Below, piece by piece: positions 27,187 to 37,200 of a stretch of DNA of 64,000 nt (position 1 is the first letter of the stretch; each line of letters begins with the position of its first letter). Made by a program: the position numbers and the translations under genes. The notes under the pieces were generated by a model, which was not told where the DNA came from, did no database searches, and saw only the letters and a list, made by a program, of their open reading frames with translations. Origin of the DNA: Bacteroidia bacterium (GTDB lineage: Bacteria; Bacteroidota; Bacteroidia; Palsa-965); the NCBI GenBank assembly GCA_023151315.1, contig JAKLJE010000009.1, forward strand, positions 1-64,000, in the 5' to 3' direction.

Positions 27187-27660
27187 TCACTTCCTTTTTT
27201 TCTTCTTCTTGGGAGTGTTTGTATCTAATGTAAACTTTACCGGAACTGTCACTTTACAATTTACCGGCGTCCCATTTAATCGCGCTGGAATCCATGTCGG
27301 CATCGCACTAATAACGCGTACCGCTTCTGCATCAAGCTCAGGGGCTCCAGGTATGCTTCTGGACACAAATACACTATCAATTGTTCCGTCTTTCTTCACT
27401 ATGAATGTCACGAATGCTGTTCCTTCTTTCCCCGCGTTAACAGCGGTTTCTGGGTACCTGATACTGTTGAATAGATAAACCATAAATGCATTCATTCCTC
27501 CCGGAAAAGATGGCATTTCTTCTGCAATAACTCCCTGTTGACGAGGTATTGTGTCGGGGTAAGAAGCCTTGGGCACATTTGATAAAGTATCACTACTTGA
27601 CTGTGCACTCAAGATTGATAAAAAGAAGCTGAATAGTATAGTAAACAGGTGGTTTTTCAT
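27187..27660 (-). CDS. Secreted TonB C-terminal domain protein
   Basis: A 157-residue protein with a signal peptide (residues 1-19) and a TonB_C domain (about 60-150: 'FPGGMNAFMVYLFNSIRYPE', then 'GTAFVTFIVKKDGTIDSV' and 'PTWIPARLNGTPVNCKVTVPVKF'). It ends in a lysine-rich tail. It lacks the membrane anchor plus proline-rich linker of a true TonB, so it is unlikely to energise receptors in the standard way. It starts six bases after the stop of the MORN-TonB_C gene and shares its domain, so the two are paralogous and probably cotranscribed. Confidence 0.85.
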   Translation of the reverse strand: MKNHLFTILFSFFLSILSAQSSSDTLSNVPKASYPDTIPRQQGVIAEEMPSFPGGMNAFMVYLFNSIRYPETAVNAGKEGTAFVTFIVKKDGTIDSVFVSRSIPGAPELDAEAVRVISAMPTWIPARLNGTPVNCKVTVPVKFTLDTNTPKKKKKRK

Positions 27661-27666
27661 CTCGCT

Positions 27667-29361
27667 TTATTGTAAAACAAATTTCACCGGAATAACAATT
27701 TTTGTTCTCACCGGAACTCCATTCAACATTCCGGGAGTGTGTGCAGGAAATAATCGCACTACGCGCACCGCTTCCATTGCAAGAACGAGTGAAGGGAATC
27801 TACCGTCAAGAGGAGATACTTCTGAAACCTTCCCGTCTTTCTCAACAATATACTTAACGTAAATGGTTCCCTGTTCTCCATTTTCCTTAGCGAGCTGAGG
27901 ATAGACTATTGTCTTGGCAAGAAAATTCAATTTTGCATCTTCTCCTCCGGGAAATTGCGGCATCACGTCAACCACTTCATAAACAGTATTGTCTTCTTCA
28001 GAACGTTTGCGTGATGATTCTTTCATCTGATCTTCTCGAGTGAGTCCTAACTCTTCCGGCTTGCCGTTGTTAAACGATTCAATCGGTCTGCTGCTTTCAT
28101 ATAATTCCTGATAACGCGGATCACCGAAAGACAAAACTTTCCCTTTTTCATCCCACACATCAGGAGGTGTATTCAGTCCGGATGGAAGAATATTGTATTG
28201 CACCATCTTCTTCCCATTGGTGTAATAACGTGTATAGAGTCCTTGAGGAATTCCATTAACGTAAGTAGTTGTGCTGTTCACTTTACCATTCGGATAGTAA
28301 GAAGTCCATACCCCGCTCTTGCGATGGTCAACAGAATAACCGGTTAGAATTGTCTTCCCGTCCGTATCATATTCGAAATGTTGTCCGCTCACTTCAATTT
28401 TCTGTTGACCTTCAAACAAACTGTACTTGGCAAATCCACTTCTCTTACCATTCGGATGATAAACCGCAGCAGAATCCAGCAGCCCTCCGTTGTACCACCG
28501 GTCCTCAATAACACGACCTGTAAGATCATATTCAGAAGAACGGCCTTGCTTTATTCCCCTTTGATAAATTACCGTGCTGATCAGAGTACCGGATTTGTAC
28601 TCCTTCTGAGCTCCATGCGGCTGATCATTGATGTAATTGCATTCAAATTGAATCACACCCTGAGGATTCCATCTTTGAAGCTTACCGTTAAGCATGTCAT
28701 CCGCATATTCAGCCGTTGAAATCACAACACCGTTGCGGGTTTCCGTTACCATCCCATTCAGTTTACCTTCTTTGTACTCACGAGTAATAACATGAGTAGT
28801 ATCGCCTTCCTTTTGAATGCAATCTTCAGGATATTCCGTCCACTTCCCGCAACGTTGTCCTGCGCAGTAATACTCCACCACATCCAGTCTTCCATCGGCC
28901 TTCCATTTTCGTGTCGACAACACAACATCATTATTGATGTAACTAACTTCCCTCTGCTTTCCATCCGCATAAAACGCGCAATACTTTCCATTCAGTTTCC
29001 CTTGATTGTATTCTCTCTGCATTGCGAGGCCTCCATTTGAATTCCTCGTAATCCACAAGCCCTGCTTCAGGTCATTCTGATATCCACCGCTGTCCTGAAC
29101 AGCTCCGGACTCATAATACAAAACATATTGTCCCTGTTTTACTCCCTCATTCCATGTTTGAATCTCCACAACCTTGCCATCAGTATTGTACGTTTTCCAA
29201 ATACCATGCTTTTTGTAGTTACGCGCTTTCCCTTTTGCATAAATCCGGCCTTCTGTATCGCGCAGTTTAACAGTTCCCCGTTTCTTTTTCAGATCCTGCG
29301 CAGATATAGGCAGAACGAAAAGTGCGGAAAGCAAACAAATAAAAAACAGTCGAAGTTTCAT
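27667..29361 (-). CDS. MORN-repeat (YwqK-like) protein fused to a TonB C-terminal domain
   Basis: A 564-residue secreted protein. A signal peptide (residues 1-21) is followed by about fifteen MORN_2/YwqK-type repeats ('G.W..Y..DGK...Y..G' units, e.g. 'YKKHGIWKTYNTDGKVVEIQ') over residues 35-410, then a linker and a TonB_C domain at the end ('VVDVMPQFPGGEDAKLNFLA' to 'VPVRTKIVIPVKFVLQ'). The ATG at 29361 was chosen because it directly starts the signal peptide. YwqK-type repeats are often called antitoxin-like by automated annotation, but a secreted location argues against that. Function unknown; an envelope scaffold is one guess. Confidence 0.85.
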   Translation of the reverse strand: MKLRLFFICLLSALFVLPISAQDLKKKRGTVKLRDTEGRIYAKGKARNYKKHGIWKTYNTDGKVVEIQTWNEGVKQGQYVLYYESGAVQDSGGYQNDLKQGLWITRNSNGGLAMQREYNQGKLNGKYCAFYADGKQREVSYINNDVVLSTRKWKADGRLDVVEYYCAGQRCGKWTEYPEDCIQKEGDTTHVITREYKEGKLNGMVTETRNGVVISTAEYADDMLNGKLQRWNPQGVIQFECNYINDQPHGAQKEYKSGTLISTVIYQRGIKQGRSSEYDLTGRVIEDRWYNGGLLDSAAVYHPNGKRSGFAKYSLFEGQQKIEVSGQHFEYDTDGKTILTGYSVDHRKSGVWTSYYPNGKVNSTTTYVNGIPQGLYTRYYTNGKKMVQYNILPSGLNTPPDVWDEKGKVLSFGDPRYQELYESSRPIESFNNGKPEELGLTREDQMKESSRKRSEEDNTVYEVVDVMPQFPGGEDAKLNFLAKTIVYPQLAKENGEQGTIYVKYIVEKDGKVSEVSPLDGRFPSLVLAMEAVRVVRLFPAHTPGMLNGVPVRTKIVIPVKFVLQ

Positions 29362-29504
29362 TAGAGAAGATTTACATTGACAATAATACCACATCACAAG
29401 CTTTGAAGTTACGATTTCTGTTACAAAATGAATGCCTTATTCGTGTACGGCAAGGAATTTGCCAACAGTTATTTCAAACGGCACATATCCACGCTTTCAT
29501 TAGC

Positions 29505-29512
29505 TAAATTTG
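29505..29512 (+). promoter_or_regulatory. Bacteroidota -7 promoter box (TAAATTTG)
   Basis: Perfect TAnnTTTG match ending five bases before the ATG at 29518, so the transcript could be leaderless. It also argues against the longer in-frame start at 29428. Confidence 0.4.
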
Positions 29513-29517
29513 GAGAC

Positions 29518-31245
29518 ATGAGAAGTTGTCTGATTTTATTGTTTATACTGTTAAACAGCATTGCCGGTGCGCAAGAGTATCCGAAAGGATATTTCAAGTC
29601 GCCTATTGATATCACGTGGAGATTATCCGGGAATTTCGGCGAGTTGCGACCGAATCACTTTCATGCCGGCGTTGATATCACCACGCAAGGAAAAGAAGGA
29701 TACGCTATTCGTGCCGCAGCGGAAGGATATATTTCCAGAATTAAAATTTCTCCATGGGGGTATGGCAAAGCGATTTACGTTACACATCCGAATGGTTACA
29801 CAACAGTGTATGCGCACCTGCGTGCGTATTCCGGAAAGATTGCTGAATGGGTAAAGAAGCAACAATATCTCGCTGAAAGTTTTGAAATCGAACTTTTCCC
29901 GGCGGAAGGTGAACTTTCCGTTACACAGGGAATGCAGATAGGAGAATCCGGCAACACTGGCAGTTCAGGAGGTCCGCATCTTCATTTCGAAATACGCGAT
30001 TCAAAAACTGAAGAAGCGATCAATCCGCTATTATTCGGCTTTCCTGTTGGTGATACAGTAGCTCCTGTTCCTGCAATGCTGGCTGTTTATGAATTGAGCG
30101 ACAATTCATATGTGAATGGCAAATCCGGAATGAAGAAAATTCCGTTATCGGGAGGGAACAAAAAGTATTCTATTGCAAATAAAGCCGACAGCGTTGTTGC
30201 TTTCGGAGAAATTGGTTTCGGAATTGAAGCATACGACAAAGAGAATATTGCGCAAGGTAAGAACGGTGTTTACAGCATTCAACTCTTCGAAGGAAAAAAA
30301 CTGCTTTACTCCCACACGCTGGATCGCATTCCGTTTGAAGATTCGCGTTACATCAATTGCTTCATCGATTATCAGGAACACGAGAAAACAGGAAAGTACT
30401 TTCAGCTCAGCTACCTGGGGTCGAATAACCGTTTACCGGTTTACGATACTGTTGTGAATCGCGGACGAGTTTTACTCAACGATGGCAAACTGCATTCATT
30501 CCGTTACGTAGTGAAAGATGTATTCGGAAATTCTTCATCAATTGATTTCAAAGTTCGCGCACGTACATCAAACCCGGAAGCGCAACTTGCAGCCTCTGCC
30601 TACAAACCAATGATTCAGGTTCTGACCTGGAATCAATCCAATCTCATTGAAGAAAATGAATTCACTTTCTCAACTCCGGCTGAAGCGTTTTACGAGAACA
30701 TTGTTTTCAAATGGAAAACAACACCGGCAACCGGCAATAAAGTATCTCCAACCGTTGTGCTGATGGACAGATTCACTCCGATTCATAAAGCCTGCACTTT
30801 GGCCATCAAACCGTCCGCATCAATAAATGATCCTTCCAAAATTGTTATGGTGCGTGAAAAAGCGGACGGTAAACTTGCGGTCATATCAACAAAATGGACC
30901 GGTACTGCATTTGAAGGTGAGACCAAAGATTTCGGAACGTTTTATCTGCTTCGTGACACAGTTGCTCCGAATGTGCGCGGATCCAATTTCGATGTAAAGG
31001 GAACACAAACAGATTTCTCGAACATGAAATCCATTCAATTGAAAATCGGAGATAATCTTTCGGGAATTAAAACTTACCGGGGAACAATCGACGGTAAATG
31101 GGTGCTGTTCGAATATGAACCGAAGAAAGATCTACTTACTTATACCTTTGATTCATCCATCACCAAAGGCAAACACAAGTTGGAACTTATTGTGAGTGAT
31201 GCCTGCGGGAATCAAACCGTATTCACAAAAGAATTCGAGCGCTGA
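29518..31245 (+). CDS. M23 family peptidoglycan peptidase
   Basis: A 575-residue exported protein. A signal peptide (about residues 1-18) is followed by an M23 (LytM-like) zinc peptidase with 'NHFHAGVDITTQG' (His and Asp ligands, about residues 46-52) and 'GGPHLHFEIRD' (His ligands, about residue 152). M23 enzymes cut peptide cross-links in peptidoglycan, so the likely site is the periplasm. Residues from about 220 on are beta-rich and unassigned. Such long C-terminal regions are common in Bacteroidota M23 proteins. The gene stands alone and converges on the PorE-like gene. Confidence 0.9.
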   Translation: MRSCLILLFILLNSIAGAQEYPKGYFKSPIDITWRLSGNFGELRPNHFHAGVDITTQGKEGYAIRAAAEGYISRIKISPWGYGKAIYVTHPNGYTTVYAHLRAYSGKIAEWVKKQQYLAESFEIELFPAEGELSVTQGMQIGESGNTGSSGGPHLHFEIRDSKTEEAINPLLFGFPVGDTVAPVPAMLAVYELSDNSYVNGKSGMKKIPLSGGNKKYSIANKADSVVAFGEIGFGIEAYDKENIAQGKNGVYSIQLFEGKKLLYSHTLDRIPFEDSRYINCFIDYQEHEKTGKYFQLSYLGSNNRLPVYDTVVNRGRVLLNDGKLHSFRYVVKDVFGNSSSIDFKVRARTSNPEAQLAASAYKPMIQVLTWNQSNLIEENEFTFSTPAEAFYENIVFKWKTTPATGNKVSPTVVLMDRFTPIHKACTLAIKPSASINDPSKIVMVREKADGKLAVISTKWTGTAFEGETKDFGTFYLLRDTVAPNVRGSNFDVKGTQTDFSNMKSIQLKIGDNLSGIKTYRGTIDGKWVLFEYEPKKDLLTYTFDSSITKGKHKLELIVSDACGNQTVFTKEFER

Positions 31246-31250
31246 TCAGA

Positions 31251-33233
31251 TTACTGGAGAAACTGAATCCAGGCATCTGCATATTCTTTACGCGCGTCCT
31301 CAACGATTTTCACTGATTCATCCTGTGTAGTTGGATGAGCAACGGTTACATACATGAAACCGTTCTTCTTGTTGTAAACACGACGTACTGCCGGCCACTT
31401 CGCTTGAGCCGCCACCTTCGCCTCCATGCGTTTTGCATTGTCCTTATTCTTAAACGCTCCAATAATGATATAATACCCCGGTTCGATCGGTGTATTTTCA
31501 TCATCGTTGGTCCAGTTCTTACTGGAGTCATTCTTCATCACGATTTTCTTTCCGGCATCAATAGTTACTTTGCTGGCAACCTGCTGCTGAACCTTTGCTG
31601 AATCTGATGACGACATCTTTCCGAATTTCTCCGGATGCTTCATCTTATATTCATCCGAGAAAAATTCCACGTTAATCTCGTTATCCTGATACGTGGTTAC
31701 CTGAGTAGCGTCCAAAGTCTTGCTGTACTCCTCCATCTCGTTTACGAGATAATAAACCTTGTAATCTTCTCCGGCAGGCAGATTGATCGTGTACTTGCCA
31801 TTATCTGCGCTGGTTGAATAGTCGCCCTGAACATCAGACTTGTCATTGTACGCAACGGTAATTGTTGCAGGTACCGGTTGTTCATCCAACGTAACTGTTC
31901 CGTGAATAGTCACTAACTCCTGTGCAGGAACTCCCGGTGTCGCGAAGTAGATATCCATCATTCCGTTTCCGCCTTCACGATTAGAAGCGAAAACTGCACG
32001 ACTTCCATCTTTCAAAGGCTGATAATAAATATCGTCTGCCGGACTATTGACAGGTACGCCGAGATTCTGTGCAAGCTGCCATGATTTTCCATCCGGACCT
32101 AATTCACTGAAGAAAATATCATATCCGCCCATAGAGTTAAATCCGCGTGAAGCATAGTACATTGTATAACCGTTGTTCACGAGATACGGAGCATCATCGT
32201 CGAGAGGGGAATTTACATTCGACCCCAGATTCTGTACGTTACCCCATGCAGTATCGCCAAGCCATTGCGCACGATAAATGTCTTTACCACCGAATCCGCC
32301 CATACGGTCACTTACGAAATACATAGTCATTCCGTCAGGAGTAATGGACACACTTCCCTCCCATGAGTCCGGTCGATTTACATCACCCGGAATTCGGGTT
32401 GGAACTGTCCAATCTGTCCCGGCGCGATTGCTCACGTAAATATCTCCTCCATTCTCCGGGCTTGATCTGAATACATACAACTTCTTTCCATCCGGCGCGA
32501 TCGCAGCAGTTGCATCGTGATTCACCGTATTCACATTGTCACTTACACTTCCAGGAAAAAACCATCCCTGAGAAGTCAGGTTCGTCATGAATACATCCTC
32601 AAAATAAACTCCTGCAGAATCATTCTTTCCGTAAGTATATTTCTTCCCGCCTTTGGAAAGAGGACCTTTGTAGGTGTAATACAATACAGAATCTCCTTTG
32701 ATAATCAACGGAGCATATTCTTCTCCCGGTGTATTGATCGGACGACCGGCATTCTCCACTTTGTTGTTCGTTGGTTTTGATGTAAGATCTTTTCCGCTTC
32801 CGCAATTCACTACATACTGATCAAGCCGCAGACGAAGAATCTCATCCTGTTCTTTCGCCAGCTGAAGATTAAACTGTACGATAGCGTCATCGAACATTCC
32901 GTTCAGTAGATAAGCGCGGCCGAGATAGAAATTCACATCCGGCAACGTTGGATCTTTTTCATATGCGCCTTTCACAAGTTGCAAAGCAAGTTTTGCATCA
33001 CCTGTATAGATAGCGCACACGCCTGCACGGTATGAATACACGATGTTGTCAGGAAATAAATCCTTCAACTTCATGTAGTAACCTCCGGCCTGTTCAAATT
33101 CCCGCTGCTCAAACAAGGCATCTGCGCGCACCTGCATGGTTTTCGGATTTCCCGTTTGACCAAATACCGGCAATGCCGTTGGCGCTGACAACAGAATCAA
33201 AGTGGATAATATAATTCGGGTGATTCGGATCAC
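31251..33233 (-). CDS. PorE-like TPR / PD40 / SPOR envelope protein
   Basis: A 660-residue exported protein. It has a signal peptide (1-25), TPR repeats (about 30-140), PD40 beta-propeller repeats (about 220-430, e.g. 'MTMYFVSDRMGGFGGKDIYRA', 'SNREGGNGMMDIYFA'), a carboxypeptidase-regulatory-like domain (about 440-530) and a C-terminal SPOR-like domain (about 585-660, 'GYYIIIGAFKNKDNAKRMEAK'). The T9SS component PorE has the same first three parts but ends in an OmpA-like peptidoglycan-binding domain. A SPOR domain binds peptidoglycan strands lacking stem peptides, so this protein may play a similar anchoring role by another means. It is last in an operon after the PorP/SprF gene. Confidence 0.85.
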   Translation of the reverse strand: MIRITRIILSTLILLSAPTALPVFGQTGNPKTMQVRADALFEQREFEQAGGYYMKLKDLFPDNIVYSYRAGVCAIYTGDAKLALQLVKGAYEKDPTLPDVNFYLGRAYLLNGMFDDAIVQFNLQLAKEQDEILRLRLDQYVVNCGSGKDLTSKPTNNKVENAGRPINTPGEEYAPLIIKGDSVLYYTYKGPLSKGGKKYTYGKNDSAGVYFEDVFMTNLTSQGWFFPGSVSDNVNTVNHDATAAIAPDGKKLYVFRSSPENGGDIYVSNRAGTDWTVPTRIPGDVNRPDSWEGSVSITPDGMTMYFVSDRMGGFGGKDIYRAQWLGDTAWGNVQNLGSNVNSPLDDDAPYLVNNGYTMYYASRGFNSMGGYDIFFSELGPDGKSWQLAQNLGVPVNSPADDIYYQPLKDGSRAVFASNREGGNGMMDIYFATPGVPAQELVTIHGTVTLDEQPVPATITVAYNDKSDVQGDYSTSADNGKYTINLPAGEDYKVYYLVNEMEEYSKTLDATQVTTYQDNEINVEFFSDEYKMKHPEKFGKMSSSDSAKVQQQVASKVTIDAGKKIVMKNDSSKNWTNDDENTPIEPGYYIIIGAFKNKDNAKRMEAKVAAQAKWPAVRRVYNKKNGFMYVTVAHPTTQDESVKIVEDARKEYADAWIQFLQ

Positions 33234-33250
33234 AAAAATCGATTTAAAGA

Positions 33251-34192
33251 TTAATCATATTTCCCGCGGGTATGTCCACCGCCTGAATTTCCGCCACCTA
33301 GTTGTCCGAACTTGTAGCCAAGCATGAATTCGTGACTTATGCCTGCGGAAGTCTTGAACGGTGCAATGATAATGTCGTAAGCATAACCAGCACTGAGATT
33401 GCCGAACAATTTCACACGTGCATTGATACCGATTGCGTAGTTACTTCTGTAAGCAACACCCGCCCACAACATGTCTTTCCAGCTGCATTGTGCAAGGATA
33501 TCGTATTGTGCCGGTGTGTTCGGCATGAAGCGCACCATTGCCATAGGTTCAAGTGCAAGTTGTTGCGATTCGTTGAACACCCACTTGTAAGTTGCCATAC
33601 CCATGAAGTGACGATTCAACTGATAATAAGATCTGTTGTCGTAATTCGCCAACTCAACATGCTGACCAATCAGCTGCGGCACAGAAAATCCAACGCGAAG
33701 ATCTTTCCAGTTAAAGCTCAATCCAATATTAGCATCAAGTGCGCTCTTTCTCTGCATCTGAGAAAACAACATCGGATCAGATGCATCTTTTACAACAGCC
33801 TTAGTGAAATCGATTCGGTTATCAAGAAATCCGAGTGTCAAACCGAAGCGAAGCTGCATGTCTTCATTCAGTTTCAAACGATATGCATAGCTGGTATAAA
33901 TACCCAGACGTTCGTTGATATCCTGAACGTCGTTGAAGACCATCAAACCGAGTCCGACATTTTTATCGTCGAAGAAACCATCAACCGTAATAGAATTCGT
34001 AACCGGAGAGTTATTGATGCCTGTCCACTGACGACGGTGCGTGAGATAGGCGTTCGTGCCTTCGTTCACTCCTGCAGTAGCCGGGTTGTAAACCATCGGA
34101 TTGAAATACGATTGACTGTACAACGGAAGTTGCTGCGCGTTTGCGGCGAACCCGGTTGCAATCAGAGCGATAGTGATATATATCTTTTTCAT
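33251..34192 (-). CDS. PorP/SprF family T9SS outer-membrane protein
   Basis: A 313-residue protein with a signal peptide (residues 1-19) and the family's opening 'QQLPLYSQSYFNPMVYNPATAGV', then a beta-barrel-like body ending in '...FMLGYKFG'. PorP/SprF proteins sit in the outer membrane and help attach or deliver T9SS cargo; each is often encoded next to one large cargo with a type B sorting domain. That is the case here: the 1,428-residue type B cargo gene ends 24 bases upstream. The PorE-like gene follows after 17 bases. Confidence 0.95.
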   Translation of the reverse strand: MKKIYITIALIATGFAANAQQLPLYSQSYFNPMVYNPATAGVNEGTNAYLTHRRQWTGINNSPVTNSITVDGFFDDKNVGLGLMVFNDVQDINERLGIYTSYAYRLKLNEDMQLRFGLTLGFLDNRIDFTKAVVKDASDPMLFSQMQRKSALDANIGLSFNWKDLRVGFSVPQLIGQHVELANYDNRSYYQLNRHFMGMATYKWVFNESQQLALEPMAMVRFMPNTPAQYDILAQCSWKDMLWAGVAYRSNYAIGINARVKLFGNLSAGYAYDIIIAPFKTSAGISHEFMLGYKFGQLGGGNSGGGHTRGKYD

Positions 34193-34216
34193 GATTTCAG
34201 TTTTTTTGAGTTCGCA

Positions 34217-37200
34217 TTATTTCTTTTCAGTTACGATAGTAATGGCTCCGGTGAACGTCTGTTCATAATCCGGGAACTCAAGGACATAATAATAGGTTCC
34301 GTCAGGAAGCGGCGCATCGTTATAAGTCCCGTCCCAGCTGTTGTTGTAATTCTCAGCTTCGTACACTTCCATACCGTTACGGTTGTAGATAGTAACATGG
34401 TTGTTCGAATAGAATTCGATATTCTGAACATTCCAAACATCATTGAATCCGTCACCATTTGCAGTGATCACATTTGAAATGATAAGATTCAGATCACGAT
34501 CAAGTGTAACAACCACTGCGTCTGTATCAACGCATCCGTTTGCATCAGTTACTGTAAGCGTGTACGTCACGTTGTAAACCGGCGTACAAACAGGATTTGC
34601 TGAATTCGGATCATCCAATGCAACTGAAGGAGACCAAGAGAAAGTTGATCCGCCGGAACCGAGTAACATCACGGAAGAGCCTGCACTCACTGCAGTGTCT
34701 GCACCCGCATTGGCAATCGGACGTGGCAGGATTGTAATAGTGACTGAATCAGATGCAACACATCCCGTTACTGAATCGGTTACAGTAACCACATAATTCC
34801 ATGTAGTATCTGCATAAATACTGCTGGTTGAATCTCCTGTGTTCCATGAATACCAGTTTGCGCCTGGAGTCACTGTAAGCAGAACGCTGTCACCTGAACA
34901 AAGTGTCGGGAAACCAGCGAAAGAAATAGCAGCATCAGGAAGAGCATTCACAATTACGTTCTGTGTTACTGTATCGGAACAGGAATTGTTCGATACTGTA
35001 ATTAAGGTAACCGGATAAGTTCCTGCAGCCTGATAATTGTGTACCGGGCTTGTTGCTACTGAAGCATCATTATCACCGAATGTCCAGCTCTGGAACTGAA
35101 TTCCACCTGAAGCAATTGTTGTGCTATTTGTAAATGTAGTTGCGTTACCAAAGCATACAGTGTCTGCAGTAAACGCAGCAACAGGTTTAGGGAATGTGGT
35201 GATCACCACCGCTGCTGAGGTATCGTTTCCGCATGCACCGCTTGCAACGATTACATGATACCAGGTTGTATCTGCCGGATTAGACCAATTCAATGTTGTT
35301 GATGTTACACCGGTAGAAACCCACGTTACACCTCCGTCAGTTGAAGATTCCCAATCTACAATTGTTCCGGTTACACCTGAAACTGTTAACACACCGCTTC
35401 CGGTTCCTTCACATACACTTGCGCTTCCGGCAATTGTTCCAGCCACAGCAGCAGGATCCACTGTAATTGTATCAGCAGTACTGTAAAGTGCCGGAGTACA
35501 AACTCCACTCAGAACAAGTGCGCGATAAATAGTAGTTGTAGTGAGGTTGACATAGTTAATAGAGTCCGCATTCGAAGCAAGTGCAATCCAGTTGTTGCCT
35601 CCGTCAGTCGACATTTCCCACTGCACAATGTTACCGGTCTGACCATTCAGGTAAATAGTTCCTGAGTTGTTGCCGTAGCATACTGTATCATTTACTGAAG
35701 TTGTTCCTCCAACTGTTGCCGGATCAACATAAACAATCTCAACATCCGAAGTATCACCGCCGCAAGTTCCGCTGGCGAGGATAACACGATAGAACATGGT
35801 ATCAGTAAGGGCACTGTACGCTTCTGAAGTTGTAGTGTTACCGTTGATCGACCATGTCACACCGTTATCACTTGAAGTTTCCCAACCAATAATGTTACCT
35901 GAACTTCCGGACAGCAGAATTGAGCCTGAGTTCAGTGTTGCGCAAACTGTTCCGCCCCCGGAAAGTGTACCGCCTATCACCGGTGCATCAACCGTGATAG
36001 TTGCAGTATCCGAAGTTGTGGATGGACATACTCCATTCGCAACTCGTACGCGGTACATTGTTGTTGCTGTAATGTTTACGTATGCCTGTGAAGCGGTATT
36101 GTTAGCAATGTTGATCCAGGTAATGCCACCGTCATGAGAATATTCCCAGCCCGTTACGTTACCGGTCTGACCTGATAAGTTCAGAACAGCTCCGTTCGCT
36201 CCGCTGCAAACAGTGTCGTCAGCTGTAACCACACCTCCTACTGAAGGTGCATCAACCGTAACTGTAATTGCATTTGAAGTGTCATTTGGACATCCTCCGC
36301 TGGAAACTAGAACACGATACATAGTTGTTGTCGCCAGATTGAGATAGTTCTGCGTGTAAGTTGTATTTGCTATTGATGACCAGGTTAATCCGCCGTCAGT
36401 GGAAGATTCCCACATCGAGATATTACCTACGTGTCCAACCAATGTCAATGTTCCGCTGTTGGCACCGCCACACACTGTAACATCAGAATAAAGTGTACCG
36501 CCAACAGGTACAGGTTCCACTGTAATAATGGATTGAGCAGAATAAGCCTGCGTACACACTCCGCTTTGAACCAGTGCACGATAGATAGTTGTTGTGGTGA
36601 TGTTGTTATATGCCTGAGTCAACGCTGTGTTGGAAATTGAAATCCACGTTAATCCTCCGTCAGTCGAAAACTCCCAGCGAATTACGTTTCCTGTGTTACC
36701 ACCGAGTGTCAAAGTTCCGCTATTGCTGCCCGAACAAACTGTATCACCGGCAGGTGCAATTGCGCCACCCACAGTAATAGGATCAACGGTAATTGTTACG
36801 TTACCGGAAGTTGCAGTAGGACATACGCCGCTCTGAACGATTGCCTGATACATTGTTGTTTGTGTCAGGTTGGTATAAGTCTGAGATGTAGTAGTATTTG
36901 CAATCGGTGTCCAGGTTATGCCTCCGTCTATCGAAGATTCCCACTGCACCACATTTCCGGTATTACCGCTCAGCGTCAGAGTTCCGCTGTTGGCTCCGCT
37001 GCATACAGAAGTTGCTGAAGCAGTTGTACCTCCAACAGAAACCGGACTTACGGTAACTGTGGATGTTGCCGAATAGGCCGCAGTACAACCACTGCTCTGC
37101 ACTAACGCGCGGTACATTGTAGTTGTAACAAGGTTGGTGTAATTCTCTGTATTGGTAGTGTTGGCAATAATTGACCATGTCACACCGCCATCAGTTGAAC

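Noticed and set aside
27667-29361. Reading the MORN/YwqK protein as a toxin-antitoxin antitoxin
   Set aside because: It has a signal peptide and a TonB_C domain, so it is exported and not a cytoplasmic antitoxin; no toxin gene is adjacent.
33302-34477. A 391-codon plus-strand ORF
   Set aside because: It lies opposite the PorP/SprF gene and the end of the giant cargo gene, both clear families; no domain was seen in it.
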